Positions 43,981-56,000 of a stretch of 64,000 bases of DNA are shown here, piece by piece. Source of the stretch: Zantedeschia hybrid cultivar (taxonomy: Eukaryota > Streptophyta > Magnoliopsida > Alismatales > Araceae). The stretch spans positions 56,399,501 to 56,463,500 of the forward strand of contig JARZZO010000016.1 in NCBI GenBank assembly GCA_030544215.1. The letters run 5' to 3'. A program made the translations under genes and the position numbers. Every line of letters begins with the position of its first letter. Within the stretch, counting starts at the first letter, position 1. Under the pieces are notes generated by a model. That model was not told the origin of the DNA, made no database searches, and worked only from the letters and a program-made list of their open reading frames with translations.

Positions 43981-45146
43981 TCTCATCTGGCCGTCGATTT
44001 CAAAGGACAGTGTCAGTCCACTTAACGGATCTATACCAGCCTTGTCCATTTGCAAAGCTGCAAGGGGAGTGGATACAGAGTGGACATGGCATTTTTATGT
44101 CCATTTCTTTATCTTAAGAGTCCGATTTTCAGCAGTGCACTGTTGGACCCGACTCCACTACTGGACCAGACTCCTATCCTAAACGGGTTCTCTGTATCTG
44201 CTCCATTTATGATCCGGATAGAGTGGATATTAAATTTTGTATATTACTTAGATTTAGAGAAGACACCGATAGTGTCCAAATATTAAGAGAATTAATTTAG
44301 AGAAAAATATTTGAAAAACATAATTCATCAAAAATTAAAAAAATAAAATAAACCCTACGTATATTAATGTATGAATGTTTGAAATAGCTATCATAAAAGG
44401 AGAAAAACACTTGACATCACATGTTAAAAAATAAATATTTAATGCGAAAATAATTAAACTAACATATTACATATAGATAGACATTAACATATTTAGTACA
44501 ATAGCCATTTTGATCTTAGATTATATATAGATAATGACTATTGTGTAGACTTAATCTAGGGTGGATCTTAAAATGACCGAATATGAGATCATTTTCGTCT
44601 CTGCACTATTTGAACAGCAGATCATAAATAGATATTCGTTTATGACCCAGTAGAGTTTTTCTGGATAATAATCCAACCATTTGCCGCCTGGCCTCTCCAT
44701 TTGTCAAAGTATCTCTTTAGATTAAGGAGATGTGAAGACCTTTTGGGTTAAGTAATACACGACAGCTGTTCAATTGGATTCGATCGTACGGCTACTGCAG
44801 CAAGTGTGTTTTATTTTATTTTTCTTTCTAAAAATTCAAGTGGTGGGGGGCATGCAATTGGAAGGAGCCATCTATACCGTCCCATATTTAATCGGATGAT
44901 TAAAATATTCAAAAATATTTCTCACAGTTTCTTACAAATATGCTTCTACTACATATTTAGTTACAGAATTGCAACGAGTACAAAGTCAATTGATTGTACA
45001 TAGGTTGTGACCCTCATTTTCTCCGATTTTGCTTTTTACTCTCGAGCTATCATAGATTAGAATTTAAAGATATCAAATTAATAATTTTAAAATTAGAAAC
45101 CTATCTTTTTAGGGCAAACGCAACATCATTCCATTAAAAGAACTAT
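43981..45146. other. intergenic DNA, no gene seen
   Basis: AT-rich. ggctactgcagcaagtgtg near 44790 resembles one end of the TACTTGCTGCA MITE family, but no partner end was found. Confidence 0.4.
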
Positions 45147-45627
45147 CACTAGTAAAAATTGGAATATTCGCGACGACTGAAAGCTATCGCAAATACTGAA
45201 AAGATCGTCGTTAAAAGTGTTTACGATAGCTAAATCGCCGTCACTGAAAAGCTCGTCACGAATACTTAGTGACAGATTATCAAAAAACCGTCGCTAATAG
45301 TTTTGATTATTCGCGACGGCTTAGTTATAGCCATCGCGAATAACTAACACTATTAACGGCGGCTTATAAGAAAACCATCGCTAATAATAGACTATCAGTG
45401 ATGGCTAATACAAAAGTCGTAGTGAATAATACACTATTAGCGACACCTTTATGCAGAGCCGTCACTAATATTTTTTTATTATTTTTTTAAATATTATATC
45501 ATTAGCGACTGCTTAGACTATAGCCGGCGCAAAAAAAAATTTTATCTTTTTATATATTATCAAAAATCTAAAAAATGTCATAATATATTTTTTGATTACA
45601 TTTTAGAACAATCCACTTTAGAAATTG

Positions 45628-45672
45628 AAACTTTCTAAGAGGTCACCCATCCTCGTACTAATCCAAGTTAAG
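45628..45672 (-). ncRNA. 5S rRNA-like fragment inside the CACTA element
   Basis: Minus strand AGTACGAGGATGGGTGACCTC matches the C-box region of plant 5S rRNA (AGTACTAGGATGGGTGACCTC) with one difference; AACTT and TTAA words lie upstream but the A box is not in proper register. It is a fragment, not a functional gene. Confidence 0.6.
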
Positions 45673-45839
45673 TGCAAGAATCGAACCGTTACTCTTTAAA
45701 TGCCTTACGGATTTAAAATACAAATCTATCATATTTAAGGGCTTCTAACCCTCTTAAATAGTCGACATCACTGTAGCGAGTTCTTAACCAAAAGTGAGAT
45801 ATGAGTGACTGGGAACCTAGGATTTTGGGGCATTTTGCA

Positions 45840-46815
45840 CATAAGTCTATTTAAAATATATAGTTGAATATATACTATAATGAATAATTATAATAGTAAC
45901 TTTAAAAAAGAATAATTATAATAGTTATATTAGTAAAGTTAGTTAAAATATTTTAATATATAGTTGAATATACAATTTTATGTATATATAAGTACATTTA
46001 TATATAATTAAATATTAATATATAAATATATTTTAGGTTTTACTTATATGTTTACTATTATTGATATAAAATTATGGTTAAATAATGCTTAAATTTTAAT
46101 AAATTATTAATTTTAATATATAAAATTAATATTAACGATAATATATACTTGGAATGTGTTATTAAAATTTTATTTCTTTAAAGATGTAATTTGCATGAAA
46201 ATAAATACTTATGTATACTAAGTTAACTATGTCATACTTACACTAATATAGTTAAGTTAACTACTTAACTATACTATATTTATATATATTATATTAGTTA
46301 TATTAGTTAAGTAAATGGTTAACTATAATAGTTAACTACTAATTTACCTATACTAATGTAACTATTATAGTTATACTTGCATAATATATATTTAAGTGTA
46401 TTACTTAAACTAATATGCTAAGTATAACTATATTTAGTTAACTATAACTAATATATTTAACTTAACTAATATACTTAGTTAAGTATATTTAACTATTTTT
46501 ATACTATCATATAGTTGGTTAATTAAGTTTTTATAATATAGTATAGTTAGTTAATAATGTGACCTAACTATATATTTAATGATATTATGCTAAATTAAGT
46601 ATATTATACTAAGTTATACGATTTATTAGGTAGAAGTTATATTTAACTATATACCTAATACAATAAATATTACTTATAAGCTATATTAGTTTTATTATTA
46701 TAATTATATGAAAAATATTAAGTTAAATATTCTAATTATACTTTATAGCTAACATTATTATAATATTAACTATAAGTGTATCAAATATAAACTTAATATA
46801 TAAAAATTATTAGGG
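45840..46815. repeat. AT-only core with repeated ttaacta/tagttaa words
   Basis: Nearly free of G/C, with dense direct and inverted copies of taactata and tatagtta, able to fold extensively. It forms the centre of the CACTA element. Confidence 0.6.
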
Positions 46816-47141
46816 ATGGATAAAATAGGCGTCGCAATGAGTATTATTGGTGACAATTTTTATGCAGCCGTCACTAAACATTATTGGTGACGGCTTTTTC
46901 AGCCGTCGCAAATAATATTATAATAGCGATGATTTTTCTGTAGCCATCGTCAATAGTATTATAATAGCGATGGATAGTATTTCAATCGTCGCGAATAATA
47001 TTATTCGTGATGACTTTTTTTAGTCATCGCAAATAATATTATAAGAGCGACGGCTTTTCTAGAGTCATCACTAATAATATTATAATAGTGACGGATGGTG
47101 TTTTAGCTGTCACTAATAATATTATTGACGACTTTTTTAGT

Positions 47142-47600
47142 CCTCTTCTTGCACCGACAGGACTCCACCGACGTAACTCGAGGCTCTGATACCACTTATG
47201 ATCGAAAAGTTGCATGAATCGTGTGCGCAGTCCTCATTGGCATCTAACGGAAGACAATCCTTTCGTCGGCGCGGTGCGGCTACCAAAGTCGTCCGTAGAA
47301 TCCACACGCCAAGTCTCGAAGGCCGTTGGTGATTCCTCCAAGAGAGAGATAGAGAGGAGAAGGAGGAGGTTGTGAGAGAAAAGGAGGAGAAGAACTCACG
47401 TGAGTACTCTTCTTGTCTCTATATGCATATATATATAAAAAAGTCTCTCCAAAAGCCCCACCTAATAAGAGTTCTTTATTCTCTACATCCTTATCTAATA
47501 TGGAGATCACTCCAATATAAATGTAAATTCTAACGTAACCCATGTCACGCGTAACAAGAATCTTTACCATCCCTTCTATAGGCTGGTGGTAAGGTACTCT
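47142..47600 (-). repeat. LTR-retrotransposon remnant with iMet-tRNA primer site
   Basis: Minus strand TGGTATCAGAGCC (47182-47194) is a perfect initiator-Met-tRNA primer motif. It follows an LTR-like region that starts tgatcgaaaagttgc at 47199 on the plus strand and contains TATA-like tatatatatgcatat. Only ~40 bp of internal DNA remains before the CACTA end. Confidence 0.55.
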
Positions 47601-47701
47601 TACTTTGAAACATATTTTATCTCATCTTCTAATCAATTTGTAACTATCTTAATATGCCATTTCGTTTGTAAGCCCACGTAAACTTTGATATGTATAAGAT
47701 G

Positions 47702-47960
47702 AGATACACTTGCTACAACACACATGGTGCAGTGTTAAATTGTGTGTTCCCCTGATCCAATTGCTCAATTGCATGAACTTTAGATCTCTTTTTAAATATT
47801 TTTTTAACTATCTGATCAAAAATTAGACGTACGGCAGCCGAACTGAAATGATCTTCAACTCGACATTGTTTTATTTTAAAAAAAAGCATACGGTTGATCT
47901 GCCATTCATTGTAATCAGCATGGATTTTCAGTGCCTAAGGCACTGTAATAAGTATTTTTC
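47702..47960. repeat. MITE of the TACTTGCTGCA group, diverged
   Basis: Left end atacacttgctacaacac; right end inverted aatacttattacagtgcc. Internal palindrome gtgcctaaggcac. Confidence 0.45.
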
Positions 47961-48100
47961 TTGCACAATAACAAACAAACAGATGCATAGCCCAAATCAT
48001 AATGATGTGCTCTAATATCATATGAGAAAGACCTACTGCAATCCCCTATGTGACTTTATTTGATCCACTTTGATTGGAAGGTAGCATAGAGCGCACAAAT

Positions 48101-48338
48101 CCTTTTTCAAAGAGTACAACTTGCTGCACCGCCAGTGGTTATTATGCCTCTTGGCGGTGCTTCTATTTTAAAAAAATAGAAAAAAAAAATCATCGGTCCC
48201 ATAGTGTCTTATGTGATTGTACAATTCGATCTTGAGTTGGACAATTCAAAAAAAAAGAAATCAAAAATCGACTCCAAACGAACAGTAAATAAAAACACCG
48301 CCCTGACGGTGCAGCAGGTTTTACTCTTTCAAAAAAGA
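48101..48338. repeat. MITE of the TACTTGCTGCA group
   Basis: Terminal inverted repeats of about 38 bp with few mismatches: left caaagagtacaacttgctgc; right, inverted, gaaagagtaaaacctgctgc. A subterminal gcaccgcca/tggcggtgc hairpin is present. Confidence 0.65.
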
Positions 48339-50304
48339 GTTTGTCGAACTGATGCGGACATTGTCTGATCTTTGACTTGATGGTTGAACAAGTTACAAAA
48401 AATAATATCATGCTTCCCTCAATCTGATGCTTCAAATCACATGAAGGGCACCCCCACGGTGCATGTCTACGTGCAACCCGGCTGCCATATGATCGAACAT
48501 ATCGGACAACGGTCTCTGGAGGCATTACAGTAAGTCTTTCTTGATACTAAACAAGTATGTATTGGGACCATCTAATTCAAAATTTTAAAATATTTATTAA
48601 AAATATTTTTATTATTTTAAATATATTTTTATTTTATCTCTTAATCAATGTAAGATCACTCTAACATACCCATACACTTTAAGTCAAAGAGATAATGAAT
48701 CTGATATCAATTCAGAATACATTAATGCTAATCTGATCCAGACTAAATCCAAGCCACCATAGCCAATTCAAGTCCACACCCAACTCAAAAGAATCCATGG
48801 AAATGTGGTTTATACTCCATGGAAATGTATTATCAATTGCATGTGCTGCCACGTACATTGTTTTCGGCCCAAATACTCCTGAAGCTCTATGTATTTGGCA
48901 CCATATCTCCAAAATTATTACATTAAAGCTTTATACATGTGAAATTGAAATAAAATGGATAATTTACTCCTACCATCAATGATCACGTAGGTCAATCAGG
49001 CCGGACCAGTCTGGAGACCCAGTTGAACTGACCCATTTCAAAGGGGCCCACATCAACATGAAAAACCCAGCTTCTAGATAAGCCTCTGCTCTAAGATGGG
49101 AGAAAGACTTGCTGGAAGCCGGCAGCACACACAGCTGCAACGCCGTATCACAGTGGTCAGTTCGCGCTACTATCTTAATTAATGTTCTTTTTATTTATTT
49201 TCTGACTATCTAATCTAAAATTAGACTATAAGGATGCCGAGCTAGGATAATCTTCAGGTCAACAATTTGTTTAAAGATTAACAAAATAGACGGCTGAGTT
49301 AAGTGATTGGACGGCAGTTGTCCAAATATTTTAATCTACGTAAATTTATAATGCTCATTGCAGCAAATTAATGTTTTCCTAGAGTTTTTTAGGACAGGAC
49401 TTGAACTACTTCGAACCAGGGCAGCTGGCCTAGAGGCCCCAGTTCTTTGGAAAAGGGGTATCATTGCTTGCCAGCCATAACTTATAGCATTGCCAAACTC
49501 ACTCTCTCTCTCTCTCTCCAGAGGAGGCACAGGCCCAGAGGATCCCATTTTGTTTTAAGTGACTTTTTGTTGATTATATCATCCATAGGATTCTTAGTTG
49601 TAAAAACTCTCAATTTCTAACACATTTCACCTCCTCTCAATAACTAAGAAATGGCATAGGTTTGGTAGAATGTTGCGTTTATGCTGTATGCCATAATCTT
49701 TTGTATCTAGATAGTTTTTCTTGCGTATATGCCTTTCAAATATACCGTATTTACATATATACCTCTCAACTCTCACATATTATCATCAATATTTCTGAAA
49801 TCTTCAAAATATTGTATTTATACTCCTTCCGTCAACCGTAGGTGAATTTCGGCAAAATATGTCAAAATATTACATGAATCATAATATCATTGGAGGTGTC
49901 GGGAGTAATCAGAATGCAAGATTTTAGTGAACTGAGGAGTATATATTCAAAATATTAATGAATTTAAGGATATTTATGCAAAATCATTAAATAGAGAAGA
50001 TAAAAGTGCAACTTTTTAAAGATTTCTATGATATTGATATCAATACATGAAAGTGGAGGGTATACATGTAAATACGATGTATTTAAGGAATATATATGTA
50101 AAAAACCCATCTAGATATGGACTGCAATCTAATTAGAAACTGGAAATTTGGAGACTCTGTTTATGAATCGTCTACTTGCCTGTCTTACACAGAAGCCTTA
50201 TTGCTGGCTTCAATTGTTAAAGGAGTCGCATCAATTTTTGAATGGTGTATTCATCAATATTAAGGTGCATAAGTGATCTCGCCAAGACAGAAAACAGTTT
50301 ACTA
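48339..50304. other. AT-rich intergenic DNA, no gene seen
   Basis: Contains (CT)n at 49499-49519 and scattered MITE-like words (cattacagtaag near 48524, attgcagcaaatt near 49357). No gene is supported. Confidence 0.4.
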
Positions 50305-50319
50305 ACAGTAACTACTATC

Positions 50320-50580
50320 AACCAGCTGTCTAGGGCAGTTGGCTTCACCACCTGTCTTGCAAAAGGGAGGTCTCTGGGATATTTATCTCCTGGTCTGTAG
50401 GATTATTTCTCCAGAAATCAGACGGATCTGAAATTATTGTCTAATTAGGCAGACTCCTCGACCCGATCGGAATTATCTCCAACTCTAGAAGAAAATCTCA
50501 GATTCCGATTGAACCCCGATCGAGTGTAAATAGTTGTACAGACTTGGCCTCCGGGCCCTACAAAAAAAAAAAAAAAAAAA
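50320..50580 (+). mobile_element. tRNA-derived SINE, copy lacking the B box
   Basis: Same family as 38136. Flanked by a perfect 15-bp duplication acagtaactactatc (50305-50319 and 50580-50594) and carrying an A19 tail. About 60 bases that hold the B box in the other copy are missing between gggaggtctc and gggatatttatctcc. Confidence 0.85.
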
Positions 50581-50865
50581 CAGTAACTACTATCTCACTG
50601 GACAAAGAAATTTGAGAACGCTAAATCACCTCCATTTCAAGACGTCAAGCAGACGACTCTTGACATGTTCTTAAACCACTCTAAATTTTATATTTTAAGT
50701 TTGTTAATAAAAAAGTTTGCTAATAAAAGTTAATGTTCGATAGAAGAGATTCTTATGTGTATACCTCTAATAACTTTTCTGATTGTGTTTAACCCCTGTA
50801 TATATTGTATTATTAGATTTTACCAAAATAATAGGGTAAATATTCAAAGAAAATGTCAATAATTA

Positions 50866-51238
50866 TAAAAGAATCCAACTTGCTGCACCGCTTGCGGTGC
50901 GTAGCAGGCCGCACCACAAGTGGGCAATCATCGGATCTGGTTAGATCAGACAGCCAGACAGATGCAACAATATTTTTTATTTTTATTTTTAATTTTTAAT
51001 TTTTTTATAGTGAGCCCATCATATCCGACATACCCAACCTAATCTGCAATAGGACGGTCGTCAGATCTCCTCGTCATGCCTAATACGTCCATACAACTCA
51101 GTTATCCGATTGGAGATCGGATTGTATAGATATATTAGGCATGATGGGACCCTCATAAAAAAAAATTTAAAAAAAAAATGGCACTGCATCCCATGCGATG
51201 CAGCCGAATGAAGTGCAGGAAGTATAACTCATTATAAA
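50866..51238. repeat. MITE of the TACTTGCTGCA group, with nested palindromes
   Basis: Left end aacttgctgcaccgcttgcg; right end inverted atacttcctgcacttcattc. Inner palindromes (gcaccgcttgcggtgc, gatccgatctccaat-type) are present. Confidence 0.5.
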
Positions 51239-53010
51239 ATATCTACAATACCTTAACGTTTATATGACAGTGGCCACATACTTACACCCAAAAAAGACTA
51301 TTTTCGCTAACAGTTACGAGGAAAAAGGTACACATGCGACGTCTTCGTAGAATTCGAAGATAATTAAGCTCCGTTAACGGTTATATGTGCATGTATATGT
51401 ATTCAATTTCTTTTCTTGGAGTTGTTTTTATTTTTTGAGACTTAATTTTTACTATCCGATCATCAAATTTAATTAGAGCTGTCTAATCAGGTGTGTGCAA
51501 AAAATATTTTTAAAGTTAAAAAATAACAAATAAGAAATTTCTCCAATTAACAGTGTGTTACTCTTTTCCCTTAAATTTTGATTTTAATGTCTAATTAAAA
51601 AGTTTATACCTCCAAATCCGGAACACTGCAGTATATATATATATGTTAAATAACATACACTGTAGAGCACACAGGTCGAAAACCGGACAATCGGCCAGGC
51701 GGTTGGCATAGGTTTTACGGTCACCCCAATCCGAAGTGAACCCAAATTTCGAATTGGAGTTTTATTTGCGCAAGACTAAAGCCGAGGCCGCAAAATCATA
51801 TCCACATCCAGTCAGGGTGTAGGTTTTTGCAGTTTTCTATTTGGTGGCTCACTTGACAGGGTATACATCCAAATGTACAGGTGGCCATGATTTGAATATG
51901 GACAAATTCAATATTTTTTCCTCAATAAACAGAATAATTTCATCTAATTATATGATAATTTTAGGCCTAAACTGGCTCAAACCTAGCAAGGTCTAATATT
52001 TTCTCCGAATTGGGAGATAATTCTGCTCAAACTGATCATTCCACCTAATTAGACGATCCAAGCTCAAGCCAATTTTTTAGGAAATAATCTTACAGACTAA
52101 GAGATGTAATCGTGCAATACATTAAATTTTTGACTCCCGTCCGACTTGAACAGGAAAGGGAGGGCGAGAAGTGAAGCCAACTGTCCTACCCGATTGATTT
52201 AATCTGGACGTAAGTTGACCTTGTCGCATTTACAAGGATTCTAAAAGATTCATCTAGAGTAGAGTTTCACATAATAACGTCTTGAAAACTGTGAAACGCT
52301 GTCGGAAGTTCCGGAGCTTCCAACCAATAGCCACATCTGAAACTACACAAATCTGGCTTCAGGGTAGAGGGTTGGTGAAGGTGAGGAGAAAAAATCATAT
52401 TATCATTTGGATCTAATCATAAGGACAGTTGCATTTACAATAATCTGAGTGAGATCATCTAATTCTTTTTGAACATTTCTAATACTCAATATTGGGTCTC
52501 ATTTGAGGTAATTTCAGCATTCTTTCGAACTTGAACTACAGTCGTTGAACGAGCTCGAATAGAGCAAAATTGACACTTGTGTTCGAATGGAGCTCAAGTT
52601 TTCTTTCGTCAAGCTAAACCTGAAAAAACTCAGCTCGACTTGAGGAGCTTGCACCCCTAATTTCAGGTATCAGCAAATTTTTGTGTCACAAGAACAAGCA
52701 AGCCGGTGAATGCATCCACAAGTATGCAATAACTCTACTAGTCATTTATCTTAAGACATAATGAACATTTTGAACAAAATTTGTTCCCTCATCGGGAAGT
52801 CCTGCCTTACAACTACAGTCCAGAATTAGTCTATGTGGATATGCTTCCCTAACATTAGGCTACAAGCGCATAAAAATTAAGGCAACATTTCTCTCATCTC
52901 TTGTAATGGAAAAAAAAGGGGGAAAAAAAAGTCAGAAACTACATCCTGCTCCAGGGAAATGGACTGGGTGCGCCTGCTGCACATTCAATATTTGTAGGGC
53001 ACTTGGTGGC
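51239..53010. other. intergenic DNA and 3' flank of the TRAP-alpha gene
   Basis: (TA)n at 51631-51643. Near 52500-52662 the sequence ends gagcttgcacccctaa, like one end of a hAT-type MITE. The part just below 53011 should include the 3' untranslated region of the minus-strand TRAP-alpha gene. No other gene is seen. Confidence 0.45.
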
Positions 53011-53061
53011 CTACTTTGTCTTCTTAGACTTGTTTGTCAATGACTGAGCATATGCTGTTCC
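53011..53061 (-). CDS. SSR1: TRAP-alpha terminal exon
   Basis: 51 bp, GTAYAQSLTNKSKKTK and TAG stop (53011-53013); acceptor GTCAG|GGA. The lysine-rich C-terminus is typical of the family and compatible with ER retention. Confidence 0.92.
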   Translation of the reverse strand, partial: GTAYAQSLTNKSKKTK

Positions 53062-56000
53062 CTGACCAAGGCAAGCAAACATTTCCTGAGTCAACTTGTT
53101 TCCAAGATATTTCCATCAACTAATAACTTAACCAAGAATACGATGACAGCAATCGCAATTGGAATGTGTCCAATTAAATATCAACGACTTCACTCAAAGA
53201 CAAGAAAGTAAAACATGGGCATGGGAAAGTCTCTGGAAGGTTAAGGTTTGGAAAACAAAATTGCTTAACGAATAATTCGGAACTTACTTGCAACCATTCA
53301 TCCATGGATGCATCAGTTGTTCCAGTTCCTATTTCCACCTTCGCCGCCTTCTTTGTTTTCTAGATGAAGAGAAACAGAAGCATGAAATGTGTTCATATGA
53401 ACATCTCAATAACATAATGCAACTTCAGACAAAAGCTATCACTCCAACCACAATGTCAACCACCGAGAGCAAAAAGACAGTATCGGATGTTGATTAAGAA
53501 AATAGTGGATGAATAACCAGTGCAGATTACAACCATACTAATGTCAGTTAACATACTAGGCTATTATTTGTCACTGAAACCGGCAAGGTTATGACCAGAT
53601 AACATGCATCATGAACATTGTAGAATACCCATAAACAAAATCACCCAACCCCAGCTCCACAATTCAGGATTAGGATACAAGGAATCTGTCAGGTTATGAT
53701 AAAACTTTCAAATCTGAGGCTGACTGAATATGTTATGATGCTAAAGGATGTGAGTGAAAAGGGCAGATGGAAGGCTATTACTACAAGCTGTGGTTCCTTG
53801 TGCATGATTGTGTATGCTATGGCTACGCCTGTACATTTAGCAGTTAATGCTTGTGTAGGAGGCCCGGTTATGTATGGTGCTCCAGTGGGTGAGATCTGTT
53901 GATTCTCACAGTACCTCCTGTATGGTTTCACCTGTCTGTACGCCCCAGAATCCCTGATACAGGGTGCTTTGATCTTTTTCTTCCCACTCGCTTTCAACTC
54001 AATTAAACCTTAATCTCAAATTAATTTGGGTCGGCTATATGGATTCTCTATCTCCACTCTAAACGATTTTGAGCTACTTATTCTGAAAGGTTTAAAGCCT
54101 CCAAATCATATTGTACTAACATCTTCCAAGTTAATCTAGATCTACTCCTTCATTTCTTCCCTTCTTCTATCCTAATATGCTCCACTTGTCTAACTTGAGC
54201 CTCCTTAGGTCTATACCTAATATGCCCAAACCACTCAATCTCCCCTCTCTCAATTCGTCATTAATTGATCACTCACACCTTTTCTCTAATATACTCATTA
54301 AGAATTTTATCTAACCTAGTATGCCCGCACATTCACCTTAACATTCTCATCTCAGTAACACTCGTGACATGTTGCTCCTTCGTCGCCCAACATCCGTTAC
54401 CATACAACATTGCAGGTCTTATTATCGTACGATATAATTTTCTTTTCAACTTCATTAGGATCTTGCAGTCACATAAAACTCATGTGACAAGTCTCCACTT
54501 CACCCATCCTACTTTAATCTTATGACTAATATCCTCCTCGCATCTTCTATCTTCTTGGAGGATCGAACCAAGATATCTGAAATTGGTGCTTTGAGATATT
54601 GTCATCCCATCCAAGTTAACTTCCTCATTTTTGTCCCTCCGATCTTCACTAAACTTACAATGCATGCATTCTGTCTTAGTTCTACTTAACCTAAAATCCT
54701 TAGACTCTAAGGTACTCCTCTAAAGTTCTAGTTTTATATTAACTTCCTCTTGCGTCTCATCTATTAACATAATATCATCTGCAAATGTCATACACCACAG
54801 AATGTCCTCTTGTATATCATTTGTTAAATCATCCATAACTAATGTGAAAAGGTAAGAGCTTACTGCTGATCTTTGATGAATTTTAACTGAAATAAGAAAA
54901 CCTCTTGTTTTTCCTCCAACCGTATGGACGCTAGTAGTTGCTCCTTCATACATGCCTTTTAATATTTGTATGTACCTAGTAGATACCCTCTTGTGCTCCA
55001 ACACCCACCACAAGACATCTCTTAGAATTCTACCATAGGACTTCTCTAAATCGATGAACATCATATATAAATCTTTCTTCGTATCTCTATATTTCTCCAT
55101 TAAGTTCCTAATGAGGAAGATAGCTTATATGGTTGATTGATCCAGCATAAAGTCAAATTGGGTGGCCAAGATAGTTGTGTCACAACATAAACGATGTTCT
55201 ACAACTCTCTCCCGCAGCTTCATACTCATGAGCTTAATTCTTCTATAGTTTAAACAGCTTTAGATGTCTCCTTTGTTTTTAAAAATAGGTACAAGAGTGT
55301 TCTTATTCCATTCATCTAGCATTTTTTTAGAGACTAGGATCTTGTTAAACAATCGAGTTAACCATTCCACTCCTACATCTTCTAAACATTTTCACACTTT
55401 AATAAGAATTTCATCATGGTCACAAGCTTTACCTACTTTCATCATCTTCAATACTTCCTTGAATTCCAAAAATCTAATCATCTTAGTATAGTTCACATTA
55501 TGCTCTGTTGTACATTCTATATCCACTATGTTTCCACTATGATTATCATTAAAAATATTATTAAAATAACTTCTCCACTTTTTTTCTGATGTCCTCATCT
55601 TTCACCAAAATCTTTCCTTCACTATCCTTGATACACCTAACTTGGTTAAGATCTCGACATCTTCTCTCTCTCATCCTTGTCAATTTATAAATGTCCTTTT
55701 TCTCTTTCTTGGTTCCAAGTTTCTTATGCATCTTTTAAAAAGCCTAAGCTCTTGCCCGACTAATAGCATTTTTTACTTCTTTTTTTACTATCTTATATTG
55801 TTCATAAGCCTCATTATTATCACTTTGACAATCTTTTATACCATTCTCTTTTACTCTCTACTGCCTCTTGTACCTCCTCTTTCTACCACCACCTCTCCTT
55901 CGCAAGTGAGTCATGTCCTTTAGACTCTCCAAGCACTTTTGCAACTACTTCTCTGATATTTAAGGCCATATATATTCACATAGTATTGCTCTTCAAATCT

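Larger units (their letters stand above)
45147..47141. mobile_element. non-autonomous CACTA (En/Spm-like) element
   Basis: Starts CACTAGTAAAAATTGG and has arrays of subterminal inverted words at both sides (gcgacggc, ccgtcgctaa, gtcactaat), the usual layout of CACTA ends. The right end is imperfect (inverted: ACTAAAAAAGTCGTC) and abuts an LTR remnant. The ~900-bp core is almost pure A/T. No transposase is encoded. Mobilisation would need a partner element. Confidence 0.7.

Noticed and set aside
45628..45672. Functional 5S rRNA gene
   Set aside because: Only the C-box region matches; the 5' half and 3' end are missing.
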